Shown here piece after piece: positions 17,767-26,984 of a DNA stretch of 64,000 bases. The position numbers were made by a program, and so were the translations under genes. This DNA is from an uncultured Hyphomicrobiales bacterium. GTDB lineage: Bacteria; Pseudomonadota; Alphaproteobacteria; Rhizobiales; Beijerinckiaceae. Under the pieces are notes generated by a model, which searched no databases, had not been told where the DNA came from, and was given only the letters and a program-made list of their open reading frames with translations. Numbering within the stretch: position 1 is the first letter of the stretch; every line of letters starts with the position of its first letter. The stretch spans positions 35,975-99,974 of the forward strand of contig CAIUWR010000078.1 of the NCBI GenBank assembly GCA_903902915.1, written 5' to 3'.

Positions 17767-19296
17767 ATGGACACTGGCATTGGCGGCCTCATGCATGGCT
17801 TCAGCATCGCGCTGGAGCCGCATAATCTTCTGTGGTGCTTCGTCGGCGTCATGGTCGGCAATCTCGTCGGCGTGCTGCCCGGCATGGGCGTGCTGTCGGC
17901 GATTTCGATCCTGCTGCCGCTGACCTTCGGCATGAAGCCGGTCGCGGCGGTGCTGATGCTGTCGGGCATCTACTACGGCGCGCAATATGGCGGCGCCATT
18001 TGCTCGATCCTGCTCAACCTGCCCTGTCACCCCCCCCATGCGGTGACCTGTCTCGACGGCTTCCCCATGACCAAACAGGGCCGCGGCGGCGTGGCGCTGG
18101 GCATCACCATGATGGGGTCGATGTTCGGGGCGGCCTTCGGCATCCTGCAAATGATCTTCTTCGCGCCCTATGTGGCGAAGGTCGCCTTCCAGTTCGGCGC
18201 CCCGGAGATCTGCGCGCTGATGCTGCTGGGCCTGTTGGCGGGCTCGACCCTCGCCAAGGGATCGCCCCTCAAGGGCGTGGCCATGACCATGCTGGGCCTG
18301 CTGCTGGGCATCATGGGCACGGACGTGAACACGGGCGTCGAGCGTTTCACCTTCGGCATCGTGGATCTGTCCGACGGCCTCGAACTGGTGGCCCTGTCGC
18401 TCGGCCTCTTCGGCATTGCGGAGTTCTTGCGCTCGGTGAACAACACCGCGCCCCTGAATCTCACCTATACGAAGATCAAGGTCGCGGACATGATGCCCAC
18501 CAGGGACGACATGAAGCGCTCCGCCATGCCCATCCTGCGCGGCACGGTGATCGGCAGTCTTTGCTCGTGCATTCCAGGCACGGGACCGACCATCGCCTCC
18601 TTCGTCGCCTACGCCACCGAAAAGAAGGTGTCGAAGACGCCGGAACGCTTCGGCCATGGCGCGATCGAGGGCGTGGCGGCTCCCGAGGCCTCGACCCATT
18701 CGTCCGTGCAGGGCGACTTCATCCCCACCATGAGCCTTGGCATTCCAGGCGACGCGGTGATGGCCCTGCTGCTGGGCGCATTGATCATCCACGGCATCAC
18801 GCCCGGCCCGCGCCTGATCGTCGAACATCCCGATATCTTCTGGGGCCTGATCGCCAGCTTCTGGGTGGGCAACCTGATCCTCGTCATCCTGAATGTGCCG
18901 ATGATCGGCATCTGGGTGAAGCTGTTGATGATCCCCTACAAATATCTTTATCCCAGCGCGCTGTTCTTCATCTGCATCGGCGTCTTCGCCGCCCGCAACT
19001 CGCTCTTCGACGTGGGCGCCACGCTGGCGCTCGGCATCTTCGGCTATCTGCTGGTGCTTCTGAAATTCGAACCCGCGCCCATCCTGCTCGGCTTCGTGCT
19101 CGGCCCGCGCTTTGAGGAAAACTTCCGGCGCGCGCTGATCATCTCGCGCGGCGATCTGATGACCTTCGTGGAGCGCCCGATTTCGGCGGTGTTCCTGGGC
19201 TTCTGCCTGCTGCTCATCGGCGCCCAGCTCTATGTGCGCATCCGCAAGCCCAAATTCATCGACAAGCCCGCCATTGCGGGCCATGGGATCGAATAG
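17767..19296 (+). CDS. tctA: Tripartite tricarboxylate transporter large subunit TctA
   Basis: A 509-residue polytopic membrane protein with about eleven to twelve helices. The family repeat GxLPGxG occurs as VGVLPGMGVLSAISILLPLTF near the N-terminus and as SCIPGTGPTIASFVAYATEK mid-protein; GVAAPEASTHSS and GIPGDAVMALLLGAL complete the signature. It is the secondary-transport channel of TTT systems, which need an exported TctC/Bug receptor. No tctC is adjacent: the nearest is at 21926, beyond two unrelated genes. A strong terminator follows at 19325. Confidence 0.95.
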   Translation: MDTGIGGLMHGFSIALEPHNLLWCFVGVMVGNLVGVLPGMGVLSAISILLPLTFGMKPVAAVLMLSGIYYGAQYGGAICSILLNLPCHPPHAVTCLDGFPMTKQGRGGVALGITMMGSMFGAAFGILQMIFFAPYVAKVAFQFGAPEICALMLLGLLAGSTLAKGSPLKGVAMTMLGLLLGIMGTDVNTGVERFTFGIVDLSDGLELVALSLGLFGIAEFLRSVNNTAPLNLTYTKIKVADMMPTRDDMKRSAMPILRGTVIGSLCSCIPGTGPTIASFVAYATEKKVSKTPERFGHGAIEGVAAPEASTHSSVQGDFIPTMSLGIPGDAVMALLLGALIIHGITPGPRLIVEHPDIFWGLIASFWVGNLILVILNVPMIGIWVKLLMIPYKYLYPSALFFICIGVFAARNSLFDVGATLALGIFGYLLVLLKFEPAPILLGFVLGPRFEENFRRALIISRGDLMTFVERPISAVFLGFCLLLIGAQLYVRIRKPKFIDKPAIAGHGIE

Positions 19297-19324
19297 GGTC
19301 GCCTTGAGAAGCGGATGAACTTTG

Positions 19325-19355
19325 CGGCGCGGGCGGGTCCCGCGCCGTTTTGTTT
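19325..19355 (+). terminator. Rho-independent terminator of tctBA
   Basis: A 9-bp GC stem (CGGCGCGGG / CCCGCGCCG, 19325-19333 and 19339-19347) with a 5-base loop is followed by TTTTGTTT. It sits about 30 bp after the tctA stop and separates tctBA from the low-GC gene behind it. Confidence 0.88.
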
Positions 19356-19508
19356 GGGAGGCGATCATCCCGCAAGCTTAGAAGCTCGCACATTTTTGAA
19401 CCATTGAAGTCAATGAAATTTGTTATTAATATCATTTAAAATGTTTCTTTATCAGACACTCACATCAGGCAAAAATTCATCATTAGTCATCGAAAGGACA
19501 GACAGATC

Positions 19509-20099
19509 ATGCTTTTAATCAACAACAATGGAGAAAATAATCTTATTTCATTAGAAAATGATGACAACTTGAATGGCGGCGTGAGCATCAGCGCCAACAA
19601 CAACAAACTGAAAATTGGAGCTGGCTGCAAAGCGCACAATCTGAAAATTGATCTCGGTGAAAACTGCAACGTTTTGATCGGAGATAACTGCACTTTAGGT
19701 TGCTTAAATATTTGGGCGTCCAGAGATGCCGAAATAATCATCGGCTCCGATTCCAATTTCACCTGGATCGCCCAGATCTCCTGCCACGAGCCCAGCTCGA
19801 TAATGATCGGGAGCAACTTTTTGTGCGCGACGGACGTGTTGATCACATCAAGCGACATGCATGGGATTTACGACCTCGAAACCGGCGAAAGAGTGAACCC
19901 TGCAAAAAACATCGTCATTAACGAATCAGTCTGGCTGGGAATTGGCGCGATCGTTTTGAAGGGGTCCAAGGTCGGCCATGACTCAATCATAGGCGCAAGA
20001 TCAGTCGTGATGGGCGAAATTCCAAACAATTCCGTAGCTGTGGGCAACCCTGCCAGAGTGATCAAGCAAAATGTTTTCTGGAAACATACTCTGGATTGA
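19509..20099 (+). CDS. Hexapeptide-repeat acyltransferase (low GC, likely acquired)
   Basis: A 196-residue left-handed beta-helix protein. Repeats of the [LIV]-G-x4 type run through LKIGAGCKAHNLKIDLGENC, IGDNCTLG, IIIGSDS and IMIGSNF. The C-terminal half, with SSDMHGI, VWLGIGAIVLKGSKVG and VAVGNPARVIK, matches serine/maltose/capsule O-acetyltransferases; the His in SDMHGI is the probable catalytic base. The N-terminus is rich in Asn and weakly conserved. Codon use is strikingly AT-rich compared with neighbours, and the 200 bp before it are also AT-rich. Likely role is O-acetylation of a surface sugar, but no polysaccharide genes are next to it. Confidence 0.85.
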   Translation: MLLINNNGENNLISLENDDNLNGGVSISANNNKLKIGAGCKAHNLKIDLGENCNVLIGDNCTLGCLNIWASRDAEIIIGSDSNFTWIAQISCHEPSSIMIGSNFLCATDVLITSSDMHGIYDLETGERVNPAKNIVINESVWLGIGAIVLKGSKVGHDSIIGARSVVMGEIPNNSVAVGNPARVIKQNVFWKHTLD

Positions 20100-20173
20100 A
20101 TTCGCCAACGTTCACACTTGACCCCCGCTCATAAATGCAGGCCCCTGCGAAGCGACGAGCAGACGGAGACAGC

Positions 20174-21532
20174 ATGGCCGGGGACGCGACAGCGCCGCAG
20201 AGCGAAGACTGGTTTGGCCATCCGCGTGGCCTGACTTTCCTTTTCGCCACCGAAATGTGGGAACGTTTCTCCTATTACGGCATGCGGGCGCTGCTGGTGC
20301 TCTACATGGTGGGCGACCTGCTGAAGCCGGAAAACGCCGCGCAGGTGCTGGGCCTTCCAGCGCTGCGGCAGGGATTGGAGACGATCTCCGGCCCGCTCGG
20401 CGCCCAGCCCTTCGCCTCGCAAATCTACGGGCTCTATTCGGGCTTCGTCTATCTGACGCCCATTCTGGGAGGCTGGCTCGCCGACCGCTGGCTGGGGCGT
20501 CGCCGCACGGTGGCCGTGGGGGCGGGGCTGATGGTGGCTGGCCATTTCCTGATGGCTTCGGAGCGCTTCTTCCTGCTGGCGCTGATTCTGCTGATTCTGG
20601 GCTCTGGCGCCTTCAAGCCCAACATCGTGACGCAGGTTGGCGCGCTCTACGGGACGCGGGACGAGCGGCGGGACCGGGCCTATTCGATCTTCTATGTGGG
20701 CATCAACATCGGCGCCTTCTTCTCGCCGCTGATCTGCGGAACCCTGGGCGAGACGGTGGGCTGGCACTATGGCTTCGCCAGCGCGGGGGTCGGCATGGCG
20801 GTGGGCCTCGCCATCTATCTGGTGGGCGGGAAGAACCTGCCCGCCGAACGGAAGACGCCTGAATCCGTGCAAGCGCCGCGGGAAGAAACGAGCCTGCGCA
20901 GCGCCCTGCTGGGCCTCGCTCTGCTCTTCGCGCCCTCGGCCCTGTTCTGGGCCGCCTATGAGCAACAGGGCAACACCATCGCCTTGTTCGCCCAGAGCGC
21001 GGACCGCTCCATCGGCTTCGGGGCCTGGAGCGTCGAGATTCCCGTGACCTGGTTTCAAGCTTTCAACCCGCTGATGATCTTCGCCTTCACGCCGCTGGTG
21101 GTGGGCCTGTGGGCGCGGCTGGCGCGGCGCGGACGCGAGCCATCCACCATCGCCAAGCTCTGGACCGGCTGCTTTGGCCTCAGCGCGGGCTATCTGGTGC
21201 TGGCTTTGGGCGCGGCGCTGACCGAGGGGACGCAGGCCAGCTGGCTCTGGCTGCTGGCCTATTTCGTGGTGATCACCTTCGCCGAACTCTATTTCTCGCC
21301 CATCGGCCTGTCGCTGGTCTCGCGCATGGCGCCGCGTTCCTCACGCTCGCTGGTCATGGGCCTGTGGCTCGCCTCCACCTTCATCGGCAATCTGTCGGCG
21401 GGCTGGCTGGGCGGCCTGTGGTCCCGCCTGCCGCACGCGACTTTCTTTCTGATCGTCGCGGGCGTGTCGGCTGCGGCGGGCTTGCTGCTGCTGGGCGCCC
21501 GCCGCAAGTTGAGCGCGCTCTTGCCTGCGTGA
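20174..21532 (+). CDS. POT/PTR-family proton-dependent oligopeptide symporter
   Basis: A 452-residue member of the proton-coupled peptide transporter family (DtpT/YdgR type). The signature EMWERFSYYGMRALLVLYM at the first helix and the second signature around GSGAFKPNIVTQVG are clear, followed by DRAYSIFYVGINIGAF. About twelve to fourteen helices are predicted. It would import di- and tripeptides. It follows the acyltransferase by 75 bp but has normal high GC, so the two probably do not share an origin. Confidence 0.93.
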   Translation: MAGDATAPQSEDWFGHPRGLTFLFATEMWERFSYYGMRALLVLYMVGDLLKPENAAQVLGLPALRQGLETISGPLGAQPFASQIYGLYSGFVYLTPILGGWLADRWLGRRRTVAVGAGLMVAGHFLMASERFFLLALILLILGSGAFKPNIVTQVGALYGTRDERRDRAYSIFYVGINIGAFFSPLICGTLGETVGWHYGFASAGVGMAVGLAIYLVGGKNLPAERKTPESVQAPREETSLRSALLGLALLFAPSALFWAAYEQQGNTIALFAQSADRSIGFGAWSVEIPVTWFQAFNPLMIFAFTPLVVGLWARLARRGREPSTIAKLWTGCFGLSAGYLVLALGAALTEGTQASWLWLLAYFVVITFAELYFSPIGLSLVSRMAPRSSRSLVMGLWLASTFIGNLSAGWLGGLWSRLPHATFFLIVAGVSAAAGLLLLGARRKLSALLPA

Positions 21533-21534
21533 GC

Positions 21535-21756
21535 CTACCGCTCGCCCGATTGCTGGTTATGCACCTGATCCTGCAACTGCTCGTTCTGGATCTCGCGGCC
21601 ATCGAGCCCTTGCGAGTCCGGGCGGCGGCTCTTGTCGCGGTTGGACAGAACCTCGTTATCCCCGATCTTGTTTCCGGGAACTTCGGTCATGGCGCCGGAA
21701 CCTGACCCCTTGTGATGGACGCCCTCGCCGAGTTTCTTGTGATTGGCATTGGCCAT
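21535..21756 (-). CDS. Small hydrophilic conserved-type protein, unknown function
   Basis: A 73-residue, highly charged, glycine/asparagine-rich protein (MANANHKKLGEGVHHKGSGS, then PGNKIGDNEVLSNRDKS and a C-terminal EQLQDQVHNQQ). There are no hydrophobic segments or cysteines and it is probably largely disordered, reminiscent of small stress-related proteins. The start at 21756 has GAGGAG/GAGGC upstream. It converges on the peptide symporter. I cannot assign a family. Confidence 0.6.
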   Translation of the reverse strand: MANANHKKLGEGVHHKGSGSGAMTEVPGNKIGDNEVLSNRDKSRRPDSQGLDGREIQNEQLQDQVHNQQSGER

Positions 21757-21925
21757 AATCGCCTCGCTCCTCGCCCGCCTGCCGGACGCCGAGGGTGAAC
21801 GCAGCTGGGAAGGCATCGTTGCGTCGGGGATGGCTGAAAGGGGTACGCCTTGTCTCCGCCCCTCATTCAGGCGAAACTCTCTCCAACTGGCGCTGATCCG
21901 ACGCCGCGCCACCAAGGGGAAACAG

Positions 21926-22897
21926 ATGACAAAAACGACCGCGCCACGCTGGCTGCGCCTCGCCGCCGCCTTGAGCCTTGGGCTCTGCGCCGCAGCCCAG
22001 GCGGCGGATTATCCAACCCAGCAAATCAAGATCGTGGTCCCACTGCCGCCGGGCAGCGCGCCGGATTTTCTCTCGCGCATCATCAGCGCCTCGTTTCAGC
22101 AGCAATGGGGCCAGACGGTCGTCGTCGAGAACAGGCCCGGCGCCGCCCAGAATCTGGGCGGCGAACTTGTGGCCCGCGCCGCGCCCGACGGCTACACCCT
22201 GCTGACCTCGCCCCCGCCGCCCATCGCGCTGAACAAATATCTCTTCCCCAATCTGAAATATGATCCCGACAAATTCACCCCGGTCACGGTCATTTGCAGC
22301 GTTCCCAATGTGCTGCTGGTGCGCAACAATCTGCCCGCGACCAATCTCGCGGAATTCGTGGCGCTGGCGCGCAGGCCCGGCGGCCTCACCTACGCCTCGA
22401 CCGGGGCGGGCAGCACCCTGCATCTCACCGCCGAAATCATCCGGGCGAAGACGGGCGCGGACCTCGTCCATGTGCCGTTCAAGGGCACCGGCGAGGTGAT
22501 GACCGAATTGCTGGCCGGGCGCATCGACTTCGCCTTCGCCAATCTGCTCGACGCCTGGCCGCATCTGTCGTCGGGCGGCATGCGGGCGCTGGCCATCGGC
22601 TCGGAAAAACGCGACCCCAGCCTGCCCGACGTACCGGCCCTGAACGAAATGTGGCCTGATCTCGTCTCGGGCACCTGGTTCGCCGTGGTCGCCCCGCCCG
22701 ACACCCCTCGCGAGATCGCGGAGAAGCTGTCGGCGGGAATCCGCACCGCCTTCCAGGCGCCGGAAGCCGCCAAACGTCTGCAGGAACTGCGCGCCACCCC
22801 CGTATTGAGCACGCCTGCGGAAGCCGCGCGCCTTTTCAAACAGGATAGCGAACGTTGGGGCGCAGTGATCCAGGCCAATCATATCAAGGGGGAATGA
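21926..22897 (+). CDS. Bug/TctC-family tripartite tricarboxylate transporter receptor
   Basis: A 323-residue exported binding protein. The signal peptide ends near AAQAA, and the mature part starts DYPTQQIKIVVPLPPGSAPD, the family hallmark. VENRPGAAQNLGGELVARAAPDGYTLL, STGAGSTLHLTAE and HVPFKGTGEVMTELLAGRIDFAF are also typical. Such receptors feed TctAB channels, but bacteria often carry many orphan Bug proteins. The tctBA pair 2.6 kb upstream is an obvious partner candidate. ATG 21926 gives the signal peptide, with AAGGGGA before it. Confidence 0.9.
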   Translation: MTKTTAPRWLRLAAALSLGLCAAAQAADYPTQQIKIVVPLPPGSAPDFLSRIISASFQQQWGQTVVVENRPGAAQNLGGELVARAAPDGYTLLTSPPPPIALNKYLFPNLKYDPDKFTPVTVICSVPNVLLVRNNLPATNLAEFVALARRPGGLTYASTGAGSTLHLTAEIIRAKTGADLVHVPFKGTGEVMTELLAGRIDFAFANLLDAWPHLSSGGMRALAIGSEKRDPSLPDVPALNEMWPDLVSGTWFAVVAPPDTPREIAEKLSAGIRTAFQAPEAAKRLQELRATPVLSTPAEAARLFKQDSERWGAVIQANHIKGE

Positions 22898-22978
22898 GCC
22901 GCAGAGGCGGCCAGCCTGACCTTGACTTGAAATGGCCGCAAATGGGGCCGTGAATGAGCCGTCATCCTGTGAGGCGCC

Positions 22979-24367
22979 ATGTCGGGCAATCCAGATCCAA
23001 CCCTTGTCGCCCTGCACCGCTTCGGGCTCGGCGCCCGCCCCGGCGACCGGGCGCGCGTCGGCGCCGACGCGCGCGGCTTTGTGATCGCGCAACTGAACGG
23101 CCAGGTCCCCATCATCGGCGCCCAACTTCCCGCCTCGGACGAAGCCACGCGGCAGCGCCATGCGGCGGAGGCGACGCGCAAGGAAGCGAGCCAGCGGCCG
23201 GCCCCATCGACCATGGCGGAGGCCGGGGCCGTAAAGGACGAAGAACCCCATATCGAAATGACGCTCTTTCGCGCCGAGGCGGCCGCGCGCTTCCAGCAAC
23301 TCGCGAGCGCCGAGCGGGGCCTGATCGAGCGGCTCGTGCTGTTCTGGAGCAACCATTTTACCGTATCGGCCGCCAAGGGGGCGGCGGTGCGCGCCCTGGT
23401 GGGCGCCTTCGAGCGGGAGGCGATCCGCCCCCATGTGTTGGGCCGCTTCCAGGATATGCTCATGGCGGTGGAGCAGCATCCGGCCATGCTGATCTATCTC
23501 GACAACACCCAGTCCTTCGGCCCCAACTCGCGCGCCGGATTGAACCGCGAGCGGGGCCTTAACGAAAATCTCGCGCGCGAGACTCTCGAACTGCACACGC
23601 TGGGCGTCGATGGCGGCTATGGACAGGCGGATGTGGGCGCGCTGGCGCGGATCTATACCGGCTGGGGCATCACCGGACCGCAGCAAGGCCCGCCTGACGG
23701 AGGGCGCTTCAACTTCGCCCCGCCGCGTCACGAGCCGGGGCCGCAGACCCTGCTTGGCCGCACCTATCCCGAAAGACAAGGCAAGGCGGGGCTGGAGCAG
23801 GGCGGGGCGGCGCTGGCCGATCTCGCCCGACACCCCTCCACCGCCCGCTTCATCGCCCGCAAACTGGCCCGCCATTTCGTCGCCGACGAGCCGCCCGCGA
23901 CGCTGGTCGCCAAGCTGGAAGCCGCCTTCACGGCGAGCGATGGCGATCTTTCAACCGTGACCCGCGCCCTCCTCGAAGCGCCCGAGGCTTGGTCGGCGCC
24001 GCTCGCCAAACTGCGCACGCCGATGGATTTCATGGCGGCGCTGATGCGGGCGGCGGGCCGCGCGCCCGAAGGCCCGGCCATGATCATTGGGCTGCGCCTG
24101 ATGGGCCAGCCCCTGTGGCAAGCGCCCGGCCCCAATGGCTGGCCGGACACGACCGCCGCCTGGCTCGCGCCCGAGGCGATGGCGGCGCGTCTCGACATCG
24201 CCGCCCAATGGGGACGGCGAGCGGGCGACGTCGATCCGCTCGATCTCGCAAACGACATCCTCGGCCCCGCCGCCTCCCGCGACACGCGCGAGGCCATCGC
24301 GGGGGCCGAAAGCCGCGCCCAGGGCCTTGCGCTTTTGTTCATGTCGCCCGAATTCCAGCGTCGATGA
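22979..24367 (+). CDS. DUF1800 domain-containing protein
   Basis: A 462-residue protein of the DUF1800 family. Visible blocks are LHRFGLGARPGDR, ERLVLFWSNHFTVS, MLIYLDNTQSFG, then RERGLNENLARETLELHTLGVDGGYGQADV and the C-terminal ALLFMSPEFQRR. Function is unknown; homologues are usually encoded directly before a DUF1501 protein, as here (10-bp gap). No clear signal peptide is seen at the chosen start. Confidence 0.9.
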   Translation: MSGNPDPTLVALHRFGLGARPGDRARVGADARGFVIAQLNGQVPIIGAQLPASDEATRQRHAAEATRKEASQRPAPSTMAEAGAVKDEEPHIEMTLFRAEAAARFQQLASAERGLIERLVLFWSNHFTVSAAKGAAVRALVGAFEREAIRPHVLGRFQDMLMAVEQHPAMLIYLDNTQSFGPNSRAGLNRERGLNENLARETLELHTLGVDGGYGQADVGALARIYTGWGITGPQQGPPDGGRFNFAPPRHEPGPQTLLGRTYPERQGKAGLEQGGAALADLARHPSTARFIARKLARHFVADEPPATLVAKLEAAFTASDGDLSTVTRALLEAPEAWSAPLAKLRTPMDFMAALMRAAGRAPEGPAMIIGLRLMGQPLWQAPGPNGWPDTTAAWLAPEAMAARLDIAAQWGRRAGDVDPLDLANDILGPAASRDTREAIAGAESRAQGLALLFMSPEFQRR

Positions 24368-24377
24368 GGCAAGCCCC

Positions 24378-25559
24378 ATGAGCATCACACGCCGCACCTT
24401 TCTGCGCGCAAGCGCCGCCTTCGGGGCTCTGGCGCCGGCGACCCACGCCTTTGGCGCCGCGCGCGATTCGCGCCTCGTCACCATCGTGCTGCGCGGCGCC
24501 CTTGACGGGATGGCCGCCGTCGCGCCCATCGGCGATCCGGCCTATGCGGGCTTGCGGGGGGATCTCGCACTTACAAGGGCGAACGCCCTGCCGCTCGACG
24601 GATTCTTCGCTCTGCATCCAGCCATGCCGCAATTCGCCCGGCTCTATCAGGCCCGGCAGGCGCTGGTGGTCCATGCGGCGGCGAGCCCCTATCGGGGCCG
24701 CTCCCATTTCGAGGGGCAGGATGTGCTGGAGAGCGGCCAGTCGAGCGTCGGGCGCGCCGACAGCGGCTGGATGAACCGGATGTTGCAGGCCCTGCCCTCC
24801 AGCAGGAACGCAGGCCGCGAGGGTTTGGCGGTGGGCGCGCTGACGCCGCTCATCATGCGCGGCCCCGCCCCCGTGCTGGGCTGGGCGCCGCAATCCCTCA
24901 AGGCGGAGGACGATCTGGCCCAGCGCGTTCTGAGCCTCTACCGCCATGCCGATCCGGCGCTTGGAGCGGCGCTGGCCCAGGGGCTCGACACCAACCACAT
25001 GGCGCTCAACGCCAGCAAAGGCGTGGAAGCGAACCAAGGCGCAGGCCAGCCCCATGCGGCCATGGTGAAGACGGCGGAGGGCGCGGCGCGCCTGTTGGCG
25101 CAGGACAATGGGCCCCGCATCGCAGCGCTGGCCTTCGATGGCTGGGACACCCATGTGAACGAGAGCGCCCGCCTCGCCCAGCTTCTGGCTGGCCTCGACG
25201 CCGCGCTGGCGACTTTCGAACAGACCCTTGGCGCCCGCTGGGCCGACACCGCCATTCTCGTGGTGACGGAATTTGGCCGCACCGTGCAGATCAACGGAAC
25301 CGGGGGCTCGGATCATGGGACCGGCAGCGTCGCCTTTCTGGCGGGCGGGGCGGTGAAGGGCGGGCGCGTGGTGGCGGACTGGCCGGGGCTCGCGCAAGCG
25401 CAACTTTTCGAGGGCCGCGACCTGAAGCCCACCCTCGATCTGCGGGCGCTGGCCAAGGGACTGGCGGCGGACCATCTGGGGCTATCAGCCAAAGCCCTTG
25501 ACGATGCGATCTTTCCCGGCTCGCAGACGGTGCGCCCGCTCACCGGGCTCATCGCGTGA
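24378..25559 (+). CDS. DUF1501 domain-containing protein, Tat-exported
   Basis: A 393-residue protein with a twin-arginine signal (MSITRRTFLRASAAFGALAP). The mature part shows the DUF1501 blocks TIVLRGALDGMAAV, FALHPAMPQFARLYQARQALVVHAA, SPYRGRSHFEGQDVLESG and the C-terminal TEFGRTVQINGTGGSDHGTGS, which recalls sulfatase/alkaline-phosphatase-like metal sites. The Tat signal implies folding, perhaps with a cofactor, before export. It forms a pair with the DUF1800 gene; substrate unknown. Confidence 0.92.
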   Translation: MSITRRTFLRASAAFGALAPATHAFGAARDSRLVTIVLRGALDGMAAVAPIGDPAYAGLRGDLALTRANALPLDGFFALHPAMPQFARLYQARQALVVHAAASPYRGRSHFEGQDVLESGQSSVGRADSGWMNRMLQALPSSRNAGREGLAVGALTPLIMRGPAPVLGWAPQSLKAEDDLAQRVLSLYRHADPALGAALAQGLDTNHMALNASKGVEANQGAGQPHAAMVKTAEGAARLLAQDNGPRIAALAFDGWDTHVNESARLAQLLAGLDAALATFEQTLGARWADTAILVVTEFGRTVQINGTGGSDHGTGSVAFLAGGAVKGGRVVADWPGLAQAQLFEGRDLKPTLDLRALAKGLAADHLGLSAKALDDAIFPGSQTVRPLTGLIA

Positions 25560-25651
25560 CTTGCGCCTTGACCTGACGCGCAAGGCGACTAGGGTCGCGC
25601 TCCCGCCTGCCTGACATGCGCAGCGCCAAAAAATCCCATCGCAGAGAACCC

Positions 25652-26974
25652 ATGCCAGACGATTTATCAGCCCGCGCCACCCATGCGGCGGGCTCCCTCG
25701 GCCTCGACTTCGGCACCACCAATTCCGTGGCGGCGCTCGTGCGCCCGGACGGCTCCGTGCAAACCGCGCAATTCGTCCATGCGAGCGGCGTCGAAACCGT
25801 GTGCCGCTCCGCGATCAGCTTCTTCAAGACCGGCGGAACGACGCTGACGGAAGTCGGCCCCTGGGCGGTGGACCGCTATCTCGCCGACCCCATGGGTTGC
25901 CGCTTTCTGCAATCTTTCAAGACCTTCGCGGCCAGCGCCTCGTTCCACTCGACGGCGATCCACGGCAAGGCTTACCGCTACGAAGACCTGATGGCGGCCT
26001 TTATCGAAAAAATGCTGGCCCAGTCCGAACCGCCGCTGGCGCAGGCCACGCGCAGGCTCGTCATCGGACGACCCGTGGCCTATGCGGGCTATGCCCCCGA
26101 CGCCGCACTGGCGCAGACGCGCTATCTGGCGGCGCTCGCCAAATGCGGCATTGACGATGTGCATTTCGTCTATGAGCCGGTGGCGGCGGCTTTCTATTTC
26201 GCGCAAAGACTGGAGCGCGACGCCACGGTTCTGGTGGCTGACTTTGGCGGCGGCACCAGCGATTTCTCCATCGTGCGCTTTTCTGTGGGCAAGGATGGCT
26301 TGCGCGCCATTCCCATGGCCAAGACCGGCGTTGGGCTGGCGGGCGACCGCTTCGACTTCCGCATCATCGACAATGTCCTCTCGCCGCGTCTGGGCAAGGG
26401 CAGCCGCTACAAGAGCTTCGACAAGATGCTCGACTTCCCCACCCATTACTTCACCAATTTCGCCGCTTGGCACCAGCTGGCCATCATGAAGTCGGCCCAG
26501 ACCCTGCGCGAGCTGCGCCAGCTGGCCAAGGCCAGCGACAAGCCCGAAGAGCTGGAGATGCTGATCACCATCATCGAGGAGGATCTTGGCTATCCGCTCT
26601 ACAAGGCGGTGTCCGAGGCGAAGCTCGCGCTCTCGCACAACGAGCAAGCGCAGCTCTCCTTCAACAGCGAGGGCATCGTCATCGAGGCGAATGTGGAGCG
26701 CGAAGCGTTTGAACGCTGGATCGAGCCCGATCTGCTGCGCATCGATCAGGCGGTGGAGGCGGCGCTTGAACAGGCGGGGCTGGCGGCGGGAGATATCGAC
26801 AAGGTCTTCCTCACCGGCGGCACCTCCTTCGTGCCAGCCGTCCGCTCTCGCTTCGCCGCGCGCTTTGGCGAAGAGCGGCTGGAAACCGGAGACCAGCTCC
26901 TGTCCATCGCCTATGGCCTCGCGCTGATCGGCGGAGAGACGGATATTGAACGCTGGACCGTGCGCGAGGGGTGA
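25652..26974 (+). CDS. Hsp70-family protein, YegD-like (no substrate-binding domain)
   Basis: A 440-residue actin/Hsp70-fold ATPase. Phosphate 1 loop is GLDFGTTNS, phosphate 2 is VADFGGGTSDFSIV, and the adenosine motif is VFLTGGTSFVPAVR. The protein stops after the nucleotide-binding domain, lacking the beta-sandwich peptide-binding domain of DnaK, as in E. coli YegD. It therefore probably acts as an unusual chaperone-like ATPase. Two starts are possible, 25616 and 25652; I chose 25652 because the family begins shortly before the first phosphate loop. No DnaJ or GrpE gene is nearby. Confidence 0.85.
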   Translation: MPDDLSARATHAAGSLGLDFGTTNSVAALVRPDGSVQTAQFVHASGVETVCRSAISFFKTGGTTLTEVGPWAVDRYLADPMGCRFLQSFKTFAASASFHSTAIHGKAYRYEDLMAAFIEKMLAQSEPPLAQATRRLVIGRPVAYAGYAPDAALAQTRYLAALAKCGIDDVHFVYEPVAAAFYFAQRLERDATVLVADFGGGTSDFSIVRFSVGKDGLRAIPMAKTGVGLAGDRFDFRIIDNVLSPRLGKGSRYKSFDKMLDFPTHYFTNFAAWHQLAIMKSAQTLRELRQLAKASDKPEELEMLITIIEEDLGYPLYKAVSEAKLALSHNEQAQLSFNSEGIVIEANVEREAFERWIEPDLLRIDQAVEAALEQAGLAAGDIDKVFLTGGTSFVPAVRSRFAARFGEERLETGDQLLSIAYGLALIGGETDIERWTVREG

Positions 26975-26984
26975 AGAAGACGGC

